15,862 nt of DNA, taken from positions 1 through 15,862 of the forward strand of contig DAOMNO010000025.1 in assembly GCA_035443885.1 (NCBI GenBank), given 5' to 3'. Shown here piece by piece: positions 1-5,331 of this stretch. Position 1 is the stretch's first letter; every line of letters begins with the position of its first letter. The notes under the pieces were generated by a model, which ran no database searches, was not told the DNA's origin, and saw only the letters and a list, made by a program, of their open reading frames with translations. Both the position numbers and the translations under genes were made by a program. The stretch is from DAOMNO01 sp035443885 (GTDB taxonomy: Bacteria > Planctomycetota > Phycisphaerae > Phycisphaerales > SM1A02).

Positions 1-95
1 ACTGCTGCTCATGACCATGTCCTCCTTCAAGAATCAGCCCAGAGTATCGCTCTGGATCTGGATCAGTTTTTGGGGGAAAGGTCAGTGAACCGTGG

Positions 96-119
96 GGCCG
101 GTGGCGTTTGCAACCGGCC
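96..119. repeat. 7-bp inverted repeat (hairpin), possible terminator remnant
   Basis: GGCCGGT at 96-102 and ACCGGCC at 113-119 form a perfect 7-bp stem with a 10-nt loop. It sits 7 nt after a TGA (86-88) in plus frame 2, so it could terminate a gene entering from the left. No T-tract follows, so an intrinsic terminator is not well supported. Confidence 0.35.
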
Positions 120-369
120 AAGAAATAGTGGTGTCGTCACTACTACTACGGCGGCTACTTCGTGTTCAGAATGAGAGACACTCGATAACCGTGGGTGCGT
201 CTCGGATTGGTTATGGAACCGCCACAGACGCCTCGATTTCGTGGAGGGCGAGCGATCCGGAGCCCTCAGGCACGGCGGGTCGTTCTCACTTGCCATCTTC
301 GACTCGATCCGGCTCACTGGTGGAACGCTCCCTCCGACACGCGACTACGGGGCGAACTGTGAGTCCACC

Positions 370-558
370 ATGCAGATCAATCCGAATCCAGACACCGTAT
401 CCGAAGGACACCGCTTCCGCGAGGTGGCCCAGTTGCTTGGCACGGCGCTACACCGCTGGCACCAACTCAGGGGCGACAAGCGAACCAGAGCCATTGCGTC
501 GGCCGAGAGCGACGATCCACACGCGCGTCTCGACGCGCCAACGCGAGACAAGGCGTAG
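370..558 (+). CDS. Doubtful 62-aa hypothetical protein
   Basis: From an ATG at 370 the frame encodes 62 residues. The first ~35 look protein-like (MQINPNPDTVSEGHRFREVA, then QLLGTALHRW as an amphipathic helix) and the rest is charged and low in hydrophobics. The start has only a weak GAG six bases upstream, and the frame stays open further upstream with poorer composition. The helix followed by a basic tail resembles small ORFs I have seen near recombinase or transposon genes in planctomycete-like genomes, but I cannot name a family and no recombinase is present here. It may be a real small gene, a remnant of a mobile element, or chance. Confidence 0.3.
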   Translation: MQINPNPDTVSEGHRFREVAQLLGTALHRWHQLRGDKRTRAIASAESDDPHARLDAPTRDKA

Positions 559-601
559 GCACGTCGTCGCTGTTCGCGGCGCTGGGCCGATTCTCAGTGA
601 C

Positions 602-628
602 GTGCCGTGACCTCCGGCACTCACGGCA
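602..628. repeat. Overlapping alternative hairpins upstream of the csoR promoter
   Basis: TGCCGTGA (603-610) and TCACGGCA (621-628) form a perfect 8-bp stem with a 10-nt loop. GTGCCG (602-607) can instead pair with CGGCAC (615-620), so the two stems are mutually exclusive. The element ends 27 nt before the -35 box of csoR. It could be a terminator insulating csoR or a regulator-binding palindrome. No T-tract follows. Confidence 0.4.
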
Positions 629-654
629 TCGTGCGACGCAATCGCGCCGGGCAT

Positions 655-683
655 TTGACATCAGGCAGAATCGCCCGTAGGAT
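655..683 (+). promoter_or_regulatory. Sigma70-type promoter of the csoR unit
   Basis: A perfect -35 hexamer TTGACA (655-660) is followed by a 17-bp spacer and a -10 hexamer TAGGAT (678-683, four of six matches). Transcription would start near 690, giving a leader of about 13 nt that still holds a GGGAG ribosome-binding site (691-695), 7 nt before the ATG at 703. The inverted repeat at 682-704 overlaps the -10 edge and the start site, a good position for autorepression. Confidence 0.7.
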
Positions 684-704
684 AGGGGTAGGGAGTATTC
701 CTAT
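682..704. promoter_or_regulatory. Candidate CsoR operator
   Basis: ATAGG (682-686) and CCTAT (700-704) form an inverted repeat around a G-rich centre (GGGTAGGGAGTATT). CsoR/RcnR-family operators are typically G or C tracts flanked by AT-rich inverted arms, so the composition fits. It overlaps the -10 box, the start site, the ribosome-binding site and the first two bases of the csoR start codon, so a bound repressor would block transcription. The exact half-sites are inferred. Confidence 0.5.
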
Positions 705-993
705 GAAGCCCACCCTCGCACTCGCACTGTACGACGACGAAACACGCAAGGCCATGCAAACGCGCCTCAGCCGCATCGAAGGCCAGGTGCGCGGCGTGGC
801 CAGCATGATCGAAGACCAACGCCCCTGCATCGAGGTTCTTCAGCAACTCGCCAGCATCCAGGCGGCACTTCGTGGCGTGAGCAAGACCGTGTTGCGCAAC
901 TACCTGGAGCGATGCGCGACTGATGCCATTCGATCGGACGACCCGAAGGCGTACGACGAACTGATGAACGCCATCTACAAGTTCGCCCGTTGA
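703..993 (+). CDS. csoR: CsoR/DUF156-family metal- or thiol-responsive repressor
   Basis: This is a 96-residue all-helical repressor of the CsoR/RcnR/FrmR family, which forms a four-helix-bundle oligomer that leaves DNA when it binds metal or is thiol-modified. Family landmarks are RLSRIEGQVRGVASMI (21-36), RPCIEVLQQLASIQAALRGV (40-59), RNYLERC (65-71) and a C-terminal YDELMNAIYKFAR helix (84-96). Cys42 and Cys71 align with the two Cu(I)-binding cysteines of copper CsoRs (spacing 29), but the intervening His (25 residues after the first Cys) is Tyr67 here. The frame is open upstream to 607, but ATG 703 has GGGAG at a 7-nt spacing and gives the family's normal length. It is first in the plus-strand unit and probably autoregulated. 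The effector (Cu(I), Ag(I) or persulfide) is uncertain. Confidence 0.92.
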   Translation: MKPTLALALYDDETRKAMQTRLSRIEGQVRGVASMIEDQRPCIEVLQQLASIQAALRGVSKTVLRNYLERCATDAIRSDDPKAYDELMNAIYKFAR

Positions 994-1002
994 CTCGGTA
1001 CA

Positions 1003-1033
1003 ACTCCCACCCCATACCCCGCACGCCCATACC
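1003..1033. repeat. C-rich direct repeats between csoR and the lipoprotein gene
   Basis: CCCATACC occurs at 1011-1018 and again at 1026-1033, one 15-bp period apart. The stretch ACTCCCACCCCATACCCC (1003-1020) resembles the reverse complement of the csoR operator region (ACTCCCTACCCCTATCC) apart from two single-base gaps and one mismatch. It could be a second repressor site, but C-rich sequences match easily by chance. Confidence 0.3.
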
Positions 1034-1046
1034 ACAGGAGATGCAC

Positions 1047-1238
1047 ATGAGCACGTATCTGTTCTCCGCACTCGCCGTTGCGACCATCGCGGCCGTCTGC
1101 CTTCTCGCCGGCTGCTCGACTTCCAAGACCCAACGCGTTTCGATGGGAGCAACATCCGATGGCGAAGGGTACATCTGCCCACTCACCGGTGAAGAGCTGC
1201 CCTGCCCGAAGTGCTGCCCGCTGAACAAGGGTGACTGA
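1047..1238 (+). CDS. Small Cys-rich lipoprotein, probably metal-binding
   Basis: This 63-residue protein has a hydrophobic signal peptide (residues 4-22) and a lipobox LLAGC with Cys23 as the lipidated residue, so it should be membrane-anchored and periplasmic-facing. The mature part is about 40 residues and ends in YICPLTGEELPCPKCCPLNK (42-61), with Cys44, Cys53, Cys56 and Cys57 as a compact thiol cluster suited to Cu(I), Ag(I) or Zn(II). I recall similar small proteins beside copper-resistance genes in planctomycete-like bacteria, but know of no characterised one. The start at 1047 was chosen because AGGAG (1036-1040) lies 6 nt upstream; an in-frame ATG at 1041 abuts that site and is less likely. 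It lies 53 nt after csoR, probably co-transcribed. A metal-buffering role is inferred from the cysteines and context. Confidence 0.8.
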   Translation: MSTYLFSALAVATIAAVCLLAGCSTSKTQRVSMGATSDGEGYICPLTGEELPCPKCCPLNKGD

Positions 1239-1280
1239 CGTCCCCGCTCCCGCGGCCCCCGCGCTGCCCTGACCGTGATC

Positions 1281-1314
1281 GCGTACGCTGCTTCAGCCGG
1301 TACCGTACGCTTTT
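1281..1314 (+). terminator. Probable intrinsic terminator after the lipoprotein gene
   Basis: GCGTACG (1281-1287) and CGTACGC (1304-1310) form a perfect 7-bp stem with a 16-nt loop, followed directly by TTTT (1311-1314). It lies 43 nt after the lipoprotein stop codon. The long loop and short T-run suggest partial read-through, so the next gene may get reduced transcription from the csoR promoter. Confidence 0.5.
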
Positions 1315-1319
1315 GCCGC

Positions 1320-1348
1320 GCCTGCATCGGATGGTTTCCGATGCGGGC
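1320..1348 (+). other. Strong hairpin upstream of the thioredoxin-like gene
   Basis: CCTGCATCGG (1321-1330) pairs with CCGATGCGGG (1338-1347), giving a 10-bp stem with one T-G wobble and a 7-nt loop. A further G-C pair at 1320/1348 can close it. No T-run follows. It begins 5 nt after the terminator-like T-run and ends 25 nt before the ATG at 1374, so it could stabilise or attenuate the transcript or shape translation. Confidence 0.5.
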
Positions 1349-1373
1349 CGCCACATTGGCCACCTGCTTTCAC

Positions 1374-1772
1374 ATGAGGTTTCTGCTGATACTCAATTTG
1401 GTCTGCCTCGCCGCCCTCGCCGCCGGCTGCGCTGCCCGCTCACTCGTTCCTGCCGATGGAGCACGCGACATGAAGATCGAAGTGCTGGGATTCGACGATT
1501 GCCCGAATACGGGCGATTTCCACGAGCGCGTCCTGGCCGCAGCTAAGCAACTCGACTTGCATGACTCGGTCGCCTATGTGGATCAAGAACAATTGCCCGC
1601 AAACGATCTTCGTCGCGGCTATCCCGCGCCGAGCGCGCTCGTCAACGGCCGTGACCTGTTCGACCTGCCAGAGCCGGAAACGCCATCTCTGGGCTGCCGC
1701 ATGTACCCCGGCGGCCTGCCGAGCGTCGATGACATCGCCAGGCGCCTGCGTGCGATCTCAGGTAAAGAGTAA
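1374..1772 (+). CDS. Thioredoxin-fold lipoprotein
   Basis: From the ATG at 1374 this is a 132-residue protein with a short signal peptide and lipobox LAAGC (Cys19), so probably a periplasm-facing lipoprotein. The core begins at MKIEVLGFDDCPNT (33-46), a beta-strand plus Cys-Pro-Asn motif typical of thioredoxin/glutaredoxin-like folds. YPAPSALVNGRDLF (83-96) follows, containing the cis-Pro strand region, then GCRMYPGG (107-114). Cys43 stands where the thioredoxin nucleophile sits, but there is no CxxC; Cys108 is the only other mature cysteine besides the lipid anchor. An alternative start at 1470, with GGAG 8 nt upstream, would give a cytosolic protein lacking the lipobox. It follows two hairpins and precedes the convergent copper operon. 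A role in thiol exchange or metal handling is inferred. Confidence 0.75.
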   Translation: MRFLLILNLVCLAALAAGCAARSLVPADGARDMKIEVLGFDDCPNTGDFHERVLAAAKQLDLHDSVAYVDQEQLPANDLRRGYPAPSALVNGRDLFDLPEPETPSLGCRMYPGGLPSVDDIARRLRAISGKE

Positions 1773-1773
1773 T

Positions 1774-1806
1774 CGATTGCTAGGGTGGGACAGGATCATG
1801 CAATCG
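1774..1806. terminator. Inverted repeat between convergent stops, possible bidirectional terminator
   Basis: CGATTGC (1774-1780) and GCAATCG (1800-1806) form a perfect 7-bp inverted repeat. It exactly fills the space between the thioredoxin-like stop (TAA 1770-1772) and the copB stop (TAA on the minus strand, 1808-1810). The placement suits a shared terminator, but the 19-nt loop is long and only short T-runs flank it. Confidence 0.4.
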
Positions 1807-1807
1807 T

Positions 1808-3883
1808 TTATCTCATCCGCAGCAACTGGGCATTGATCGCGACGATGACCGTGCTCAGCGACATGAGAACCGCGCCGATGGCCGGGTGTAGCAGAACTCC
1901 CCACGCAGCGAGCACCCCAGCCGCAAGCGGAATTGCGACAATGTTGTAGCCCGCGGCCCACCAGAGGTTCTGAAGCATCTTGCGGTACGTCGCGCGGCTG
2001 AGTTCAACGATCGTCGGCACATCGCGCGGATCGCTGCGCACGAGGACGATATCGCCCGCTTCGACGGCAACGTCCGTCCCCGCGCCGATGGCGATGCCCA
2101 CATCAGCGGTGACGAGGGCAGGTGCATCGTTCACTCCATCGCCGACCATCGCCACGCGCTTGCCGCGCGACTGAAGTTCCTCGATCTTCGCGGCTTTGTC
2201 TTCCGGCAGCACCTGCGCGAAGACGCTCTCGGACTTGATGCCAAGTTCTCTCGCCACTGCGGTCGCAACGGCTTCGCTGTCGCCGGTGAGCAGAATCACT
2301 TCGATGCCGGCATCGTGGAGACGCTTCACCGCATCGAACGACTCAGGGCGAATCGCATCGGCGATGGCGAACGCAGCAAGAACACGTGCATCTTCGATAA
2401 GATAAATCGCGGACTGGCTTTTCTCTTCGAACTCGCTTGCAGCGCCTTGCAGCCGCTCATCCGGCTGGATGTTCAATTCCTTCAGCAGCGCTGGCCCACC
2501 GACGTAGAGCGTGCGCCCGCCGATCGTGGCCCGCACGCCTCGGCCGGCGGTGGCCTCAAAATCGCGCGACCTCGGCACGTCAAGTCCTCTCTCATCTGCG
2601 CTCTTCATCAACGCCTGTGCGATCGGATGCTCCGAATCTCGCTCCACCGCTGCTGCAAGGGATAGCGCCTCATCATCATCGACGCCGTCCGCGGAGACGA
2701 TCCCGACCACGCGATGTTCGCCAAGTGTGAGCGTGCCGGTCTTGTCGAAGACGACTGCATCGAGCAGGCGTGCCTCCTCCAGGCCGCGCCGGTCGCGCAC
2801 GAGCAGCCCGTGCCGGGCACCGAGCGTCGTCGAGATGGCAATCACCAGCGGCACTGCCAGACCCAGCGCGTGCGGGCACGCAATCACAAGCACCGTCACC
2901 ACGCGCTCGATCGTGAATGACCACTCCCGCCCGATCAGTGCCCACACGATTGTCGTCACGACCGCAGAACCGATAGCGACGAGCGTGAGCAGAAACGCAG
3001 CACGGTCGGCAAGTGCTTGCGCGCGCGACTTCGACGCCTGCGCCTGTTCGACCAGCCGCATGATTCCTGCGAGCGCGGTTTTCTCGCCAGTTCGGGCCAC
3101 CTTCACGCGCAGCGAACCCTGGCCGTTCACCGTGCCTGCGATGACCTCGCTTCCGGGGGTCTTCTCAACCGGATTCGACTCGCCGGTGATCATCGACTCG
3201 TTGACAGCGCTTCGCCCATCCTCGACCACGCCATCCGCGGGAACCGATGCGCCGGGTCGAACGAGGATCAGATCGCCTTCGCGCAGTTCGTCGACAGCGA
3301 CCTCCTTTGCGTTGCCGTTTTCATCGAGCCGCAGCGCCATGTCGGGCAACAACTTCGCCAGTTCCTTGAGTGCGCCCTGGGCCTGATTGATCGATCGCAT
3401 CTCAATCCAATGGCCGAGCAGCATGATCGCAACAAGCGTGGCGAGTTCCCACCAGAGGTCCATGCCTCCGATGGCGTTAAGCGTCACAAGCGCGCTATAG
3501 ATGAATGCGACCGTGATCGCCAGCGAGATGAGCGTCATCATCCCCGGCAGCCGCCCAGCCAATTCTCGCACGGCGCCTTGCAGAAACACCCAGCCGCCGT
3601 AGAAGTACACAATCGTGCCGAAGACGGCGGGGATGTACGCCGATCCGGGGAAAATCGGCGCGGTGTACCCGAACCAGTTCTGGATCATGTCGCTCCAGAT
3701 GACCGTCGGCACGGTAAGCGCAAGCGAGAGCCAGAACTTGTTGCGGAACATGGCGACGCTGTGGCCGGCGTGCTTGTCGTGGGAATGCTCGGCGGCATGG
3801 GCCTGCGGCCTGCGCTCATGATGCGCATGCCGATCCTCGTGATCGTGCTTCGCATGCCGTTCGTGTCCGTGATCGTGTGGCAT
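1808..3883 (-). CDS. copB: CopB-type (P1B-3, CPH) copper/silver-transporting ATPase
   Basis: A 691-residue inner-membrane ATPase that should export copper or silver from the cytosol. The N-terminus (1-42) is a His-rich tail with repeated HxH and HDH motifs and no CxxC HMA domain. Then come the TGES actuator loop (233-236), CPH in the metal-binding helix (336-338), the phosphorylation site DKTGT (Asp380), the HP motif (419-420), GDGVNDAP (581-588), and the last two helices with NLWWAAGYN (639-647) and MSLSTV (674-679). CPH plus a His-rich tail defines the CopB or P1B-3 group rather than CopA. ATG 3883 has GGAG 8 nt upstream; a GTG two codons earlier (3889) has only 2 nt of spacing and overlaps the previous stop. 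It is the last gene of the operon, 5 nt after its neighbour. All catalytic motifs are intact. Confidence 0.95.
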   Translation of the reverse strand: MPHDHGHERHAKHDHEDRHAHHERRPQAHAAEHSHDKHAGHSVAMFRNKFWLSLALTVPTVIWSDMIQNWFGYTAPIFPGSAYIPAVFGTIVYFYGGWVFLQGAVRELAGRLPGMMTLISLAITVAFIYSALVTLNAIGGMDLWWELATLVAIMLLGHWIEMRSINQAQGALKELAKLLPDMALRLDENGNAKEVAVDELREGDLILVRPGASVPADGVVEDGRSAVNESMITGESNPVEKTPGSEVIAGTVNGQGSLRVKVARTGEKTALAGIMRLVEQAQASKSRAQALADRAAFLLTLVAIGSAVVTTIVWALIGREWSFTIERVVTVLVIACPHALGLAVPLVIAISTTLGARHGLLVRDRRGLEEARLLDAVVFDKTGTLTLGEHRVVGIVSADGVDDDEALSLAAAVERDSEHPIAQALMKSADERGLDVPRSRDFEATAGRGVRATIGGRTLYVGGPALLKELNIQPDERLQGAASEFEEKSQSAIYLIEDARVLAAFAIADAIRPESFDAVKRLHDAGIEVILLTGDSEAVATAVARELGIKSESVFAQVLPEDKAAKIEELQSRGKRVAMVGDGVNDAPALVTADVGIAIGAGTDVAVEAGDIVLVRSDPRDVPTIVELSRATYRKMLQNLWWAAGYNIVAIPLAAGVLAAWGVLLHPAIGAVLMSLSTVIVAINAQLLRMR

Positions 3884-3888
3884 TGGCA

Positions 3889-4542
3889 CTACTCCGGCTG
3901 TTTGCTCGCGACGGGAGAACCCTTCGCTGCCGCGGCCTTCTCAAGCGTCATCAGCAGCGACAACGCCGGGTCTTTGAATTGCGCATGATGAATCAAGTCC
4001 CAATGTTCGCGCAAGTACGTTTGGATCGACTCGATGACATCACCCAGCAGGACCACTTCGCATGGGTAGCCCAAGTGATCTGGTCGTCGCGAACCGAAGG
4101 CAACGAGCCGCACGTTATGCCCGAACGCCGAGCCGTGCGCAAGGTCGGCAGCGCCCCGGCGGAGCAACTCATCAACCGCGTTCCCAGCGTGCGATTCATC
4201 GCAACATCCGAACCGAGTGAGCACAGTCCGCAGCACGCGCGGATCGCGCGCAGCCCGGTTCAATTCCGCCTGACCTTCCTTCACCTCGCCGATGATCATG
4301 TCAACGCGATCAGGAACGACCGCCAGAATCGGTTCAGGCGCAGAAGCATCGCTTGCTGCCCCGCGCCTCGATACCCCGGCCACGACACGCCGCGCGTTCG
4401 GAAAGCGAACCGCCAGCACATCAAGATCAGTGGCCATCCGATACCCCCCATGGCGCACGGATTCAATGACGGGGTACTCCGTCGCGGTGAAGTAGCCGCA
4501 AAGGTGAAGGTAGGCCTGAACGATGGCGACTGCAGTGTCCAC
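3889..4542 (-). CDS. PD-(D/E)XK nuclease-like protein of unknown role
   Basis: A 217-residue protein with no signal peptide or membrane helix, so probably cytosolic. The N-terminal half has the order of a restriction-endonuclease-like fold: a first helix ending GYFTATEYPVIES (16-28, Glu22), a strand TDLDVLAVRFP (38-48, Asp39 and Asp41), and IIGEVKEGQAELN (83-95) carrying the E-x-K pair Glu86/Lys88. Strands LVAFG (146-150) and VVLLGDVI (163-170) follow, then a helical C-terminus. Cys113-Cys114 and Cys161 might bind metal. I do not recognise a named family, and nuclease activity is not shown. The GTG start at 4542 is chosen because a full AGGAGG lies 6 nt upstream. That site overlaps the stop of the HMA-MauE gene, implying translational coupling within the copper operon. 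Why it sits there is unknown. Confidence 0.8.
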   Translation of the reverse strand: MDTAVAIVQAYLHLCGYFTATEYPVIESVRHGGYRMATDLDVLAVRFPNARRVVAGVSRRGAASDASAPEPILAVVPDRVDMIIGEVKEGQAELNRAARDPRVLRTVLTRFGCCDESHAGNAVDELLRRGAADLAHGSAFGHNVRLVAFGSRRPDHLGYPCEVVLLGDVIESIQTYLREHWDLIHHAQFKDPALSLLMTLEKAAAAKGSPVASKQPE

Positions 4543-4552
4543 AGGGAGCCTC

Positions 4553-5308
4553 CTAAGCCACTGTCAGAAGCATCGCACCCGCCATCGCCGCCATTGTCAG
4601 ATCCTCGATGAGTGTCACCTTGGTCATCGGAAGGTTTAGCGCCGTGCCGAGGCAGGCGCAGCGGATTCGCTTCTTGTCGAGCAAGGCTTTCAGCACCCCA
4701 ATGGCTCCCACGAGCATCACGACGAGTGTGATTACGTTGGTCGCGATCGGCGCGAGCGCCAGAAGGTAGGCGATGCCCAAACCGAGCTCGACAAACGGAT
4801 ACGCCCAAGCCCATGCGGGAAAGGCCCGAGCGGGGATGTCGTAGTCGCGATAGGCGGTGACAAAACCTGGCAGGTCGAGCATTTTGAAGAATGAGAAGAC
4901 AATGAAGAAGCCGGCCATGAAGTGTCTCATCATCGGTTCGGCAGCCCAATTGCCTGTGGCGAGCGCAATGAGTATCACAACGCCGAGGATGTAGCCGACG
5001 ATGAGCACGAGCGGGTAAAGACTCTCGGACGGCTGCGACCCGTCGACACTCTCAGTTGTGGCGTGTTCAGCATGGGTACCCGCGTGGCTGTCAGGAGAGG
5101 AGGCCGGCAGCAAGTGGTAGTCGCCCACGGCTTCAACCGCGCGTCTCACCCGATCGAGATCGACTGGTGCGTCGGCCTCGATTGTGGCTCGGCGAGTGTC
5201 GATGGAGACGTCTGCATTGCGAATTCCCTCAACAGAGCGGAGGGCTCCGGCAACTTTGGCAGCACAACGGCCGCAGTGCATTCCTTCAATGTCGTAGGTG
5301 GCTTTCAT
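4553..5308 (-). CDS. HMA domain fused to MauE/DoxX-like membrane protein
   Basis: This 251-residue fusion begins with a ferredoxin-like heavy-metal-associated domain (1-68) holding the canonical GMHCGRC motif (Cys12, Cys15) that binds Cu(I) and related metals. A His/Ser-rich linker (70-97; His at 75, 79 and 82) leads to about five membrane segments (near 98-117, 129-145, 168-188, 190-209 and 233-250) of the MauE/DoxX redox-associated type. A cytosol-or-periplasm loop carries CACLGTALNLPMTKVTLIED (217-236), with a Cys-x-Cys pair that could exchange disulfides. MauE-family proteins are linked to disulfide chemistry in methylamine dehydrogenase maturation. A combined metal-delivery and redox role is inferred. 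ATG 5308 has GAGG 6 nt upstream. It follows the YHS-like gene by 23 nt and its stop codon lies inside the next gene's ribosome-binding site. Confidence 0.88.
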   Translation of the reverse strand: MKATYDIEGMHCGRCAAKVAGALRSVEGIRNADVSIDTRRATIEADAPVDLDRVRRAVEAVGDYHLLPASSPDSHAGTHAEHATTESVDGSQPSESLYPLVLIVGYILGVVILIALATGNWAAEPMMRHFMAGFFIVFSFFKMLDLPGFVTAYRDYDIPARAFPAWAWAYPFVELGLGIAYLLALAPIATNVITLVVMLVGAIGVLKALLDKKRIRCACLGTALNLPMTKVTLIEDLTMAAMAGAMLLTVA

Positions 5309-5331
5309 GGTGCGCCTCTGTCAGGATGGGT

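Larger units (their letters stand above)
1..654. other. Gene-poor left flank
   Basis: I find no convincing gene here. Plus frame 1 is open from the edge to a TGA at 172-174, and its first ~30 codons read like a soluble protein tail (ending around LDLDQFLGERSVN) before becoming Thr/Arg-rich. Frame 2 is open to a TGA at 86-88. Either could be the end of a gene truncated by the window edge. The longer open frames at 92-610 (+) and 63-317 (-) have the Arg/Ser/Thr/Pro-rich, domain-free composition of non-coding GC-rich DNA. One small ORF (370-558) and two perfect inverted repeats (96-119 and 602-628) are listed separately. Otherwise 175-369 and 559-601 show nothing recognisable. Confidence 0.5.

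Noticed and set aside
607..702. 32-residue extension of csoR
   Set aside because: It would cross the promoter and operator, is not conserved-looking, and ATG 703 has a good ribosome-binding site and the family's usual length.
2511..3988. Long plus-strand open frames (2511-3386 and 3017-3988)
   Set aside because: Both are antisense to copB, whose catalytic motifs are all intact on the minus strand; the plus products are Ser/Arg- or His/Arg-rich without recognisable folds.
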